The position numbers and the translations under genes are program-made. From Trifolium pratense (taxonomy: Eukaryota > Streptophyta > Magnoliopsida > Fabales > Fabaceae), in assembly GCF_020283565.1 (NCBI RefSeq), contig NC_060061.1, forward strand, positions 20,621,362 to 20,685,361: 64,000 nt of DNA. The letters run 5' to 3'. Within the stretch, counting starts at the first letter, position 1. Every line of letters starts with the position of its first letter. The notes below the pieces were generated by a model, which saw only the letters and a program-made list of their open reading frames with translations, had not been told where the DNA came from and did not search any database. Shown one piece after another: positions 32,226-43,184 of this stretch.

Positions 32226-33227
32226 CAATGTTTTAAGAACCGGACCGGACCGGCCGGTTCGACCGGTTCGACCGTGAACCGGACACAACACCGGTCCGAA
32301 AGAAAGGCCAAAACCGGTAGTCAGTGAAACCGGTAAAAAACCGTTATGAACCGGTGGGAACCGTCCAAACCGGTGAACCGGTCACGGTTCTAGAAAACCG
32401 GCCGGTTCTCACTCAATTTTAAAAAAACGAATTTTTCATTTTTTTTTCCTTTCAGTTTTCATTTTTCTTTTCACCGGAAACGCTAAACATGGAATTGAAA
32501 CATTTTCTATTTTTTTTTTAATTTCAGTTTCAAACAAATGCTCACTTTTTTCATTTTTTTCATCGTTAGTAAGTATTAACTTTTCCTGTGTAAAAAAAAT
32601 GTACCCTTAATTTTTCCATTTTCTTCCAAATTTTTCATGAACAAAGAGGGAAGTTTATTTATGGAACACAAGGAATGAAGAAGAAGAAGAAGAAGAAGAA
32701 GAAGAAGAAGAAGAAGAAGAAGAAGAAGAAGAAGAAGAAGAAGAAGAAGAAGAAGAAGAAATGAGAGGTACACAAGAAACAACAAAACAATAACAATGGC
32801 ATAACATGAATAAATCAAAAACTAGTAATCCATTCTCCTTGAAAAGAAAAAAAAAAACACATGAAGAGAGAAAAGGGGGGAGGCAGCTGTGCTGTGCATC
32901 TATTTTAGTTTTTTAGGGTTTGTGTTACTAGTGTGTTATTATAATATATATATATAGAAGTAAATTTGGGCCATAGAAAGTTAGAAGTTTTTTAAAAAAG
33001 CCCAATGTGATTTATTTTTTTTAAGAAAAAAATCTTTAGATTTCCATATATAAAACAAGTACAAGATTTTTTATTTTTATTTTTTTATGGTAAAATAAGT
33101 TCAAACTTCAAAATTATATGAACGGTTTAATGTAAACGGTTTAATAACGGTTGAACCGATCCGACCGGTTGAACCTTGAACCGGAGGTCACAACGGTTCG
33201 ACCTCCGGTCCGGTTCTTAAAACATTG
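32226..33227. mobile_element. hAT-like non-autonomous element nested in the MULE-like element
   Basis: 1,002 bp with terminal inverted repeats CAATGTTTTAAGAACCGGAC (left) and its inverse at the right end. It is flanked by CCGCCAAC at 32218-32225 and 33228-33235, an exact 8-bp duplication as for hAT. Both ends carry many ACCGGTT/AACCGGT subterminal motifs. No coding region; contains a GAA microsatellite. Confidence 0.85.
32677..32760. repeat. (GAA)n microsatellite
   Basis: 28 GAA units; gives a poly-leucine frame on the minus strand that is not a gene. Confidence 0.95.
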
Positions 33228-33734
33228 CCGCCAACCACCGTGTTCGCTGCCAACCATTCTTCTCTCCGGCAAAAATGTGTTTCTCGCAACGAAAATCTCT
33301 AGCCACCGCTAAAAACTGATCTGGTTTATGTTCTCATTTTTATAAACTTGTAAGGGTTTATGATTTTGTTTTATCCCTTTGAAGTTTATGCTGTTTTGCG
33401 TTTTTTCAACATGCTTCGGTTGTTGCTCTGTTTCTTCTACATAAGCTTTTGTTTGTTTTTTAAACATTTAAGGATGATTTTGTAGTTTTTTATGATGATA
33501 ATTTAGGGACTATTTTGTTATTTTTCAAGATAGTTTAGGGACTAAATTGAAGTATTTTAATAGTTTAGGGAGTATTAACGGTCACTTAATGGAAAAGTTA
33601 ACTAAGGGACTAAATTGATGGCTGTGAATATAGTTTGGGGATCTTTTAGTTGATTTTAATAGTTCAAGGACTAAGTTGGTGAGAGAATGATAGTTTAGGA
33701 ACTAAATGACTGATTACTCGAAAAACATTATACT

Positions 33735-33965
33735 CAATTTTGTGAGTCATAAGGATCACAAAATCAGATTTGATGCTGTAAAGTTACACATTGTTTTCAT
33801 GTAAATGAATCTGGGCCGTACGATCTTGAATCGAAGGCTGAGATTGTTTTTATGCATAAAATTGTGTGTAAGATCAGAACCGTCCGATCTGAAATGGAAG
33901 GTTGTACATGTGATCTAATATCCCGTGAAACTGCATGAAATTTCTACGGAATCCAGAGGGGGGTC
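33735..33965. repeat. MITE-like repeat with GAACCGTCCGATCT motif
   Basis: Contains GGGCCGTACGATCTTGAATC and AGAACCGTCCGATCTGAAAT as diverged direct copies, similar in style to the pair in the 20208-20437 element. Terminal repeats are weak, so limits are approximate. Confidence 0.35.
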
Positions 33966-34072
33966 ACTATTCTATGATCACTTGGAAGTTGGAGTGGATG
34001 ATATAAAAGAATAAAGTGATAAAGAGGCTAGAGGTTCAATTTTCACCAACAGCAAAAACTAATAATACTAAA

Positions 34073-34291
34073 CGTCCATTTGAATTTGACTTATTTTTGA
34101 GCTTTTGAAAATAATTTATGCAAATAAATAAACTTTGTGTTAATTCATAAGTTTTTGCCGACAAAAATTGTATCTTTATAAGATATTTTTATCATAAATT
34201 ACCTTGAAAACTTTATAAAATTACATTAAAATTTATTTATCTGCATAAGCTATTTCACATAAGTTCAAAAATAATTAAATACAAACATGCC
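34073..34291. mobile_element. MITE family 'TTGACTTATTTTTGAGC', copy B
   Basis: The left end GTCCATTTGAATTTGACTTA and the right end inverse (TTTGTATTTAATTATTTTTG) pair. The inner ATGCAAATAAATAAACTT pairs with TTTATTTATCTGCATAAG. Confidence 0.55.
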
Positions 34292-34436
34292 ATAATTGTT
34301 AATCACTACCTATTTTAGAAAAAACATTATACTCCGATAAATATTTGAGTTATTTAAAAATTAATTATTAAATCTGCAAAAATAAAATAAAAATAGTATT
34401 ACGAGATTATATTTAATAATTATTTTACTTTTTTTT

Positions 34437-35426
34437 GCTTAAATGCAGTTTTGCCCCCCCTGTTTTGATTAAATCGGAATTTTACCCCCCCTGTTTTAAA
34501 ACGCGGACTTTTACCCCCTGTTTTATAATTTGTTGGTTTTTGCCCCCCCTAAAATTCTGCTTTCCAGTCACAACTTTAAAGCTTCGCACACAACTCAATT
34601 TTGATCAATAATTTACCAAAAGGATACCGAAATGACCGTAATCGAGTTATCTTTCCACATAATCAAACCCCACTGAATTTGGAGTTACAAAGAGAGATTA
34701 ATTACCGTTTTAGTGAAGGTATGTCCCCAAAATTCTGCAAAAAATCTGCTTTCGAGTCACAACTTCAAAGCTTTTCATACAACTCAATTTGGATCCATAA
34801 TTCACCAAATGGCTACCGAAATGACCGTAATCGAGTTAGCTTTCCACAGAATCAAACCCCAATAAATTTGGAGTTACAGAGAGAGATTAATTACCGTTTT
34901 CGTGAAGGTCTGTCCAATTACTAATTCTGCAGAAATCTACTTGTGATCTTCAAATTCAACATCGTCTACCGAACACATCGTAACTCCAAATTCGACGAAA
35001 TTGAAATGCCAACAAGGGTAATTTCGTTAGATTTCCATACATGTAAATAGTATTAAAAAATGAGCTACAAGGTGAGAGGAATGACGAGAATACCAGTAGT
35101 AGTTTCATACGATAATTAATTTGAACAGACCTTCACTAAAACAGTAATTAATCTCTCTTTGTAACTCCAAATTTAGTGGAGTTTGATTCTGTGGAAAACT
35201 AACTCGATTGCGGTCGTTTAGGTACCAGTTTGGTGAATTATTGATCCAAATTGAGTTCTGTGCGTAGCTTTGAACTTGAGGCTCAGAAGCAGATTTTGTG
35301 CAAAATTTTGGTGGGGGGCAAAATCCAACAAATTATAAAATAGAGGGGGGTAAAATTCCGCATTTTAAAATAGGGGGGTAAAATTCCGCATTTTTCAAAA
35401 TAGGAGGGGTAAAACTGCATTTAAGC
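34437..35426. mobile_element. MULE-like foldback element with three internal modules
   Basis: About 100-bp inverted ends start GCTTAAATGCAGTTTTGCCC (left) and GCTTAAATGCAGTTTTACCC (inverse of right), each with several C-run blocks. Inside, a ~175-bp module (TCTGCTTTCCAGTCACAACT...GTGAAGGT) occurs twice in tandem (34557-34735, 34746-34920) and once inverted (about 35115-35300). A 107-codon frame (34601-34924) merely spans the two tandem modules, so its protein repeats itself (GYRNDRNRV..FP.NQTP). Flanks share ACTTTTTTT but no exact 9-bp duplication. Confidence 0.65.
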
Positions 35427-35534
35427 CTACTTTTTTTGGAAACTTCTTTTTTTAAAAACTATTTAAACCGATAAGAACATATATACTTGATCTTAGTCAA
35501 AATGTCAAGAAAGATATTTATTTTTTGATAAAAC

Positions 35535-35582
35535 ATGTCTTTATTTCTTTATTCCTTAAAAAAAATGTCTTTATTTCTTTAT
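35535..35582 (+). repeat. Retroposition footprint: A tail between 18-bp direct repeats
   Basis: ATGTCTTTATTTCTTTAT at 35535-35552 and 35565-35582 with only TCCTT plus seven A between them. Confidence 0.6.
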
Positions 35583-35599
35583 AAAATTTTTTTTGAAAA

Positions 35600-38480
35600 A
35601 GCTAAAATGAGATATATGACCACATCAGCCTTCCCAGCACAAGACGTGCCAAGATAGACTACAAAAGTTTACAAAGAGTCATAGAAACAGAATCATAAAC
35701 CAATCATACAAAGCCCAAACAAATCATAGGACTAGACCACCAGCTATGGTAGTTATAAGATAACGTAACACTCGTCGTCTTCAACCACCTAAAAGAGAAA
35801 AGCTTGATCTTGTCCAACAAAATATGGGGTGTATCTGCTGATCCTATCCTGTGAACAATCGATGGTTTCGCTCCGTCCATACAACCCAAACGCAAGCAAG
35901 CCAAATGAGCTGTAAAAATGAACGACGCGCGCGAGAGCCACCTGCTGAAGATACAAACTGAACAAAATGGTCACGCAAAGTAGTAAAACCCACCAAAGGA
36001 ATACCAATCCACGAACGCACTAAATCCCAGAGAGAACCAACAGTACTGCAAGAGATGAATAAGTGATGGGCTGACTCGGTCTCTCCACATCCAAAAATGC
36101 ATGAGTGAGCTGTAGAAGATAAAACACCTCGAGTAACCAGGTTTACTTTCGTAGGCAACCTGTCACGCAATAAACGCCAAGCTAAGATGGAAACCTTCAA
36201 AGGAACCTGAGGATGCCAAATGAGGTTATCCGCGTCATCCATAGTAACCGAAATATGTGAGGTGAGAAGCTGATATGCTCCTCTAACAGAGTAACCCGTG
36301 TCCGGATCAGGACGCCACTGCCACCTATCAGTAGAATGAGCCTGCAATAAAATGTTAAGAAGTAAAGACTGACACTCCCTCAGCATCTCCTCCTCCCATG
36401 CCCTCAGCTGCCTCCGCCACACCCACGCCTCGCCTCCCTCACCCCACCCTAAAGCAAACATCTCTGCCACCGTACGCAGTTTGGTCTCAGCCAACTCAAA
36501 CAGGCGCCCAAACCGCTGACACAAAGGAATCTCATCCACCCAGGGATCGGTCCAGAAAAAAGTGTCTGACCCGTCCCCCACCCTCTTCACAACCTGCTCC
36601 TGAAACCACCTGCCCCCTATCTCACTCCCTCCATCCCTAATACGCGATATCTCCCTCCACCACGACGACCCTCTCCTGCCTCCATCTCGAAGTCTACCTC
36701 CCTCAATCCCATAACGAGCTGCCAACACTCTAAACCACAACCCCTCTCTGTCCACTAACATCCTCCAACACCATTTCCCTAAAAGAGACTGGTTAAACTC
36801 CCTCAACCGCCTAACCCCCAAACCTCCACTCTCCTTACTTAAGCAAATAGATTTCCAATCAACCCAAGAAATTTTCCTAGAATCCTCACAACCCCCCCCA
36901 AAAGAATTTAATAAAAATAGATTCAATAGAGGAAATAGTACCTGAGGGAGCTTTGAAGAAGGAAAGAGTGTAGACAGGTAGAGAGGTCAAAACAGACTTT
37001 AGCAGAACCAGACGACCACCAAAAGACAAGAAACGACTCTTCCACCCAGATAATCTATTCTTTATACGAAACAACATCGGTTCCCAGAAACTCAAACGTC
37101 TCGGATCACCCCCAATCTGAAGACCCAGATAAAGGAAAGGAATCTTTCCCACTCTACAACACAGAACAGACGCAGCTTCGCCTAACCAGGAATCAGGAAT
37201 ATTAACCCCAACCAACATGCTTTTATGAAAGTTAACTTTCAAGCCCGACATAGTCTCAAAAAGCACAAGGACAGCTCGCAAAGCCCTAACATTAGCCCAA
37301 CTTTTAACCCCCAGCAAAAGAGTGTCATCTGCAAACTGAAGGTGTGAAACCGTCATCGAACCCTGCTCACCAACACTGTATCCCGTAAACAAATTATTCG
37401 CTATCATCGCCTCCATAAGCACATTCAGTCCCTCAGCAGCCAGTAAAAATAGAAAAGGGGATAGCGGATCACCTTGCCTAAGCCCACGCTGAAGAGGGAA
37501 TTCATCAGTCGGGCTACCATTGACTAACACAGACGCCGAAGCCGTACAAACACACTCTCGAATCCACTTCCTCCACAGGACTGGAAAAGACATTCTCCCC
37601 ATTACATCATCCAAATAGCCCAAGTCCACGGAATCATAAGCCTTCTCAAAATCTACCTTAAACAACATTAGATCCTTCTTAAACTTCCGCGCCTCATCCA
37701 CCACCTCATTTGCAATAAGAATACCATCGAGGATTTGTCTATCCTTCACAAACGCCGACTGAGATTCGGAAATGACACTACCTATCACTATGCGCAACCT
37801 ATTCGCTAAAACCTTCGCCAGAATTTTATACAAGCTTCCGACAAGCGAAATAGGTCGAAAGTCGTTTAACCCTTGGGGACTATCAATTTTAGGGATCAAA
37901 GCAACGAAAGTAGAATTTACACCCTTAGTCAGCTTGCCATTACGATGAAAATCAGCAAGAAATCGCATAATGTCACCCCGAAGTTCAGCCCAGAAATCTT
38001 TAATAAACCCAAAATTAATCCCGTCAGGGCCAGGACTTTTATAACTGTCGCAATCCCATACAGCTGACTTCACCTCAGCTTCAGTGAAAGGTTTGGTTAA
38101 ACCAGCACTCTCCGTCTGGGTCAACCTTTTAAACTGAAGGTCATCAACCCTAGGCCTCTCCACATTAGGTGTCTTGAAGTGCGACTCAAAGTGTGAAAAC
38201 ACGGCCTGTCTGATAGGGATCACACCCTCTATATTAACCCCATTCACCTTAATAACGGACATAACATTCCTACGACGACGCTCCGCTAAAACCGAATGGA
38301 AAAACTTCGAATTGGCATCACCTTCCTTAAGCCACAGCGAACGAGATTGTTGCCAACTGATGCTAGCGTGTAACCTCGACAACGAGTGAATATCAGACGA
38401 GACCCCATGAAGTTCCACCAACTCCTCCTCAGAAAGATCTTCTTCCTCCCCCTTCTCATCAAGAACCGAAAATCACATAT
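35600..38480 (-). mobile_element. L1-type LINE, 5'-truncated and decayed
   Basis: On the minus strand the sequence runs from inside ORF2 (about 38480) through reverse transcriptase and zinc-binding domain to a 3' region ending in CTTTTTCAAAAAAAA (about 35590-35610). ORF1 and the endonuclease are missing. Target duplications are not clear. It lies ~500 bp upstream of the fructokinase gene in the opposite orientation. Confidence 0.88.
35704..38480 (-). pseudogene. LINE ORF2: reverse transcriptase and zf-RVT, frameshifted
   Basis: The frame at 36886-38421 has the polymerase blocks in order: SWQQSRSLWLKEGDANSKFF, SPGPDGINFGFIKDFW, RPISLVGSLYKILAKVLANR, QSAFVKDRQILDGILIANEV, FEKAYDSV, LRQGDPLSPFLFLL and the active-site box LQFADDTLLLG. 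A shift at a run of eight C (36892-36899) moves IKFFWGGCEDSRKISWVDWK into the frame at 35844-36926, which holds the zinc-binding region (WHPQVPLKVSILAWRLLRDR...CSIFGCGE-like). A further break near 35850 separates the last ~45 residues (KLFSFRWLKTTSVTLSYNYH). The catalytic Asp pair is intact, but the frame breaks make it a pseudogene. Confidence 0.9.
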
Positions 38481-38699
38481 CAATTAAAATCAAGGTAAAA
38501 TTTTGATATTTATAAAAAAAAAACATCTCGATAAACATCGTACATATGTTGATATGGATAATTTTAAGAGATTGTATTTATTAATCTTTTTATATTAAAA
38601 AAGTTATGTGTAAAGTTAATCCACCTCAACAATATATCATGTATATATCCAAATAAAAAGTTTATATGAATGAATATCCAAATAAGATGTTTACGAACA

Positions 38700-38742
38700 A
38701 CAAGAATCTTGACTTGTAACCAAAAAAAACAAGAATCTTGAC
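38700..38742 (+). repeat. Retroposition footprint: TAACC+A tail between 14-bp direct repeats
   Basis: ACAAGAATCTTGAC at 38700-38713 and 38729-38742, with TTGTAACC plus seven A between. Confidence 0.55.
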
Positions 38743-38890
38743 AAAAAAGCTTAGCAATAACAAATTTTCTTTTTCCCGAAGAAAAAGAATATTTACCAAA
38801 AAGAAACCGGATGACTTCAAATTAACTTATCCTAACCTCAATAATAATCAAAGTAATTTCATCCTAATCTTATTATAATCACTCTTTTCC

Positions 38891-38898
38891 TATATAAG
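38891..38898 (+). promoter_or_regulatory. TATA box of the fructokinase gene
   Basis: TATATAAG lies ~95 bp before the ATG at 38992, followed by a CT-rich leader (CACTCTCTCTCTTTTCTCTC). The position gives a leader of about 60-70 nt. Confidence 0.65.
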
Positions 38899-38991
38899 TA
38901 CTTCACCTAATCACTCACCTCAACTATCTCTTCTTTCTCACTCTGCAATTCAAATCACTCTCTCTCTTTTCTCTCAAACCAAACCAAACCA

Positions 38992-41900
38992 ATGGCCTCA
39001 AACACTTCCCTCCTCCCCGCCACCGGCGAAGGTCTAATCGTCAGTTTCGGCGAGATGCTAATCGACTTCGTCCCCACCGTCTCCGGCGTCTCCCTCGCCG
39101 AAGCTCCCGGTTTCCTGAAAGCACCCGGTGGCGCTCCAGCTAACGTCGCGATCGCCGTTTCACGACTCGGCGGTAAATCAGCCTTCGTCGGAAAACTCGG
39201 CGATGATGAATTCGGTCACATGCTCGCCGGGATCTTGAAAGAGAACAACGTTAGAGCCGATGGTATAAACTTCGATAAAGGCGCTCGTACTGCACTCGCT
39301 TTCGTCACCTTACGCGCTGATGGAGAGCGTGAGTTCATGTTTTACAGAAATCCTAGTGCTGATATGCTTCTTACACCTGAAGATCTCAATCTTGAACTCA
39401 TCAGATCTGTATGCAAATTTTCCTCTCTCAATTTTCTTTTCGATTTTTTTTTTCCTTATTCGTTTTCTGGAAAATTTGATATTGTAGTTATCAATTTCTA
39501 TATGATTATGTTCACGCGCGTGTCTCATTGGATATTGCTGACTCTGCTTCCATGCGGTGGGTCCCGGCATGGATCTAGATACACCAATATAACGTATAAA
39601 ATAATTTTTGTAATTAAAATTATATAATTTTCCCTTTTCTCAAACGCATAATTCTGTACCAAAAAAAAAAACGCATAATTATCATAAAATAATTTATTTT
39701 GACAGTAATTATCATTAATTAATTTTTAAGAGTTTACAAGAAAAATTTATAAGCTTTAAGTTTTTTTTTTTTTTTTTAAGAATAATTCAGCATTATTACA
39801 AAAATATTTTGTCAAAAATTATATACAGTAATATTTTTTTTTTCCTTTTCATTATTATTGTATCGGAAAAGCTGATAGGGGCGGGTGGTGTCTTTGTCAC
39901 GTGAGGTGCTCACGTGATATACTTGCTCATCATCTTCGGTTGACACTTTTTGGGTCCCACAGTGCATTTTTTTAATAAATAAATAAAGAAATATTAGATT
40001 CTCGTGACGTTCACGCTCTATGAGGGGATGGGGTTAGAACTTTCTTGGACTGGAAGTACTGTTGTGTTGCCATCGTCTACTTTGACCTTTGGTGTGTGTT
40101 CAAAATATCTTTGAGTATACTTTTTTATAATTTATAATAAGGGTATGTTAGGAAGAAAAAAATAAGTTCTGTATTGAAAAAACTGCTCCATAGCTGCCAA
40201 AATATTACTACAATCTCTAGACCTTAATATAAAAGAAAATGTACTTATACATTGAATTACTAATGTATCTAGCCTATATCATAAGTCATATATATTAGTT
40301 ATCAAATATATCTAAATGTCAGTTTTCTCTTGTATTAAGAACTAGAGGGGGTAGTATTATATTTGATTTCATAAGTGTTCTAAGAGTACTTGTTAGCATT
40401 TTTGTTTATTGTTTATCTTGAGCCAAAAATTAAAATAAAATTGTCATTTATCTTTGCATTTAAATGAAGAGCCACAATGGTTTTCAAAAATAAAATAATT
40501 TGAAGGGTCACAATGGGTAGCTTGATTGACAATGTAAGTAGTATTTCACTTGAATTGGAACTTGTGAGTTTCATGTGGTGCTTTCTTGCTACATTGTCTA
40601 TATAGCCAAAAAGAATAATAAGACCACAGTTAACACTTTATAGCTAGTAATTTTGTGCTTATATTTTAGAAAAGATGAATTTTTAGACGCCTTTCTCAAG
40701 CGCGGATTAGTAGTATGCATGATCAAAGTCTTGCCTTATGTACCAAAATGGTGTTGGGTATAGGGATAATTTTGTAAGATCACTCTCTCAAGAAAACTTA
40801 AGTTCGGTTTTTAGAGTTGTCTAATCCCGTATAAAAAAAATGGATGTACCGTCCGACTTGAGGTTTGACTATAAAGGGCCTACAATAGTGATGATACCCT
40901 AGGATGGGGCGCCTATTAGGGTCAGTCAAATACTCTAATTATGTCAGTTAGTGTAAAAAACTTGCCTTCCATTCTCCATTTTATTTCTTAATGTGGTTGA
41001 AAATTTGCATTTGAATTAAATTGAGAAAATATATTTTTTTCCAGGCAAAAGTATTCCATTATGGATCAATAAGCTTGATCGTGGAGCCATGCAGATCCGC
41101 ACATCTGAAGGCAATGGAAGTTGCAAAGGATGCAGGGTGCTTACTCTCTTATGATCCTAACCTCCGGCTACCTTTGTGGCCCTCACCAGAGGAAGCCCGT
41201 AAGCAAATACTCAGTATATGGGACAAGGCTGATTTGATCAAGGTCAGTGATGTGGAGCTGGAATTTCTAACAGGGAGTGATAAAATTGATGATGAGTCTG
41301 CTCTCTCCTTGTGGCACCCTAATTTGAAGTTGCTTCTTGTCACTCTTGGAGAAAATGGTTCCAGATACTATACCAAGGTAAAATGCCTAATCTTCAATTT
41401 TACTTATTCCTTTTGTTTTATCAATCTTCATTGTATAACTTGTCGGCTCTTTTTTTATCTTTCACTCTTAACTTATGTATGGTATAGTAGTTCTCTAGTT
41501 GATGTTTGGTTAGTTTCCGATGTTGGCTCTGTGTAGATAATCAGCCTAATTAGTGTTTTTAGATAAATGCTTATCATATAACTCTGTTTATGTGTAAACT
41601 ATTAGTATTTCTCAAACAAAAGATAAAATAAAGTTAAATTATTTTCATATAAGCTATTTTGAAGAGTTTATTTCAATAATCTGAAAACAATTTATGCCTC
41701 CGTAACTTCTCATACACAGTCTCATATGTGCTGAACTGCGAATGACAGTTAAGTTCAAATAAGGCAATTCAAAAACGTCTTATGCCTAGGTAGTCTAACG
41801 AGCGGTTCTGTTTCCCACCTTACGTTTCCTGTGTTTTTCCCCCTCTCACAACAAATGCTTTGTTTTGTTTTTCTGTTTTCGTTTCCGAAGGGACTTGCTA

Positions 41901-42540
41901 TATACTCTGTATATACTTTTCATCTCTATGAACTTACGTGATACATTCACAATTGTGCTATGGCCTCAGGGAACTTCTCGTGGTAAATTAACTTGCTACA
42001 AATGTTAATAATTTGAAATTCCCTTTCTGCATTTAGATTTTAATTTTGTCATGAGTGTGTGACTTAACTAAAATAACATGTTTTAGAAAGTATGTTAAGT
42101 TGCTCTGATTATACAATCAGTTTTAACAATTTTTCTTTTTTTTTGTACAAATCAGAATTTCAAAGGATCAGTAGATGCTTTCCATGTCAACGCTGTTGAC
42201 ACAACCGGTGCCGGTGATTCCTTTGTTGGAGCTCTGTTGGGCAAGATTGTAGATGATCAATCTATACTTGAAGTGAGTGTTCAGCTATATGCCTAATAAA
42301 CCTTTACCTTAGCTCCCTCGTCAAATATTATCAAAGTGTTTTCGTAAAATCTGAAAGTGATTTATATAGATATATTTAGTGATTGATTTGTTTTCATGTT
42401 TTTAATTGCAGGATGAAGCAAAGTTAAGGGAAGTGCTCAAATTTGCAAATGCATGTGGAGCAATTACAACTACTAAAAAGGGTGCAATTCCAGCTCTTCC
42501 CACAGAAGCTGATGTCCTCAGCCTTATCAAAGATGCATAG
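38992..42540 (+). CDS. FRK: Fructokinase (PfkB family), four exons
   Basis: Exons 38992-39408, 41045-41377, 42156-42272 and 42412-42540 join phase 0 at every GT..AG junction, giving 331 residues, the usual size. The enzyme phosphorylates fructose to fructose 6-phosphate with ATP, feeding sucrose-derived carbon into glycolysis and starch. The first PfkB signature is [16 protein letters not shown] (about 46-61). The second, DTTGAGDSF at 265-273, includes catalytic Asp271 and the anion-hole Gly-Ala-Gly. Substrate motifs [11 protein letters not shown] and [10 protein letters not shown] are conserved. The start [20 protein letters not shown] resembles cytosolic isoforms and has no transit peptide. 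Intron 1 is long (1.6 kb) and carries a G-box palindrome. All active-site residues are present, so it should be functional. Confidence 0.96.
39642..39680 (+). repeat. Retroposition footprint in fructokinase intron 1
   Basis: AAACGCATAATT at 39642-39653 and 39669-39680, with CTGTACC plus A-run between. Confidence 0.5.
39897..39917. promoter_or_regulatory. Palindromic double G-box in fructokinase intron 1
   Basis: TCACGTGAG at 39897-39905 and CTCACGTGA at 39909-39917 form a perfect inverted repeat around GTG. Each half is a CACGTG G-box, the binding site of plant bZIP and bHLH (PIF, ABF) factors. It lies ~490 bp into the intron. A regulatory role is inference. Confidence 0.5.
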
Positions 42541-43140
42541 AAATTTAGTACAAATATCATTTTGTTTTCTTCTTTATATATTTTTGTTCAACTTTACAAT
42601 TTTCTGCTGGAGTTTTTTACTATCAATTTAAGATGGGTTTTATCTTTTGGAATTTTGTTACTTTTATTTTATTTCCTTTCTGCATCAATGTAAGATCACA
42701 TGATTTTTGTTCGCCAAGCAATGTTTTCTTCCAAATTTTGAAAGTAGTTGAATAAAAAATTTGGGTCATTGATATGTAACCTGTTGAAGTAATAATAGAT
42801 AGTGAAACAGCTATGTCACTGACTGATTCAACCGAATAATTTAGTCTAATTTCTGAAACATTTGCGGAGAGTTTGTCCGGTGATGGCTGTGATGCTATGG
42901 TTTTCATGAATGAATCCGAGACTGTATGAATGGCCATTGAACTATGTCTCTTTTTGCAATATTTCCAGTTTGTGTCAATGTCAAGTTCTATGGCATCGTA
43001 TTCATGTACTTAAAGTGTCCTAACACCATGACAATTGAAGTCGTTTTCTTGAAGTGTAAGATCACAAACATTTTGTCTTTACAATCTAATAATCTAAATG
43101 CTAGTTTGACATAAATAATAAAAAATGAGTTGCTTTTTAT

Positions 43141-43144
<4 letters not shown>

Positions 43145-43181
<37 letters not shown>
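43145..43181. repeat. (TA)n microsatellite
   Basis: About 18 TA units. Confidence 0.9.

Positions 43182-43184
<3 letters not shown>

Larger units (their letters stand above)
32011..33720. mobile_element. MULE-like element with >100-bp terminal inverted repeats
   Basis: The left arm begins GAGTAATCAGTCAATTTAAT and the inverse of the right arm GAGTAATCAGTCATTTAGTT; similarity continues for about 110 bp (CTCTCACCAACTTAGTCC and more). AAAAACATT flanks both sides (32002-32010 and 33721-33729), a 9-bp target duplication as for Mutator-type elements. No transposase frame. It is interrupted by the element at 32226-33227; without that it is only ~700 bp. Confidence 0.8.

Noticed and set aside
32576..32818. 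80-codon minus-strand frame with poly-Leu
   Set aside because: Artefact of the GAA microsatellite inside the hAT-like element.
34557..35300. CRISPR-like regular repeats
   Set aside because: Only three long modules, one inverted, inside a transposon in a plant genome; no short repeat/spacer pattern.
36398..36640. 80-codon plus-strand Pro-rich frame
   Set aside because: Antisense shadow of the LINE ORF2 zinc-binding region.
42623..42937. 104-codon minus-strand frame downstream of fructokinase
   Set aside because: Lies in the inferred fructokinase 3'UTR region, with no domain and no splice context.
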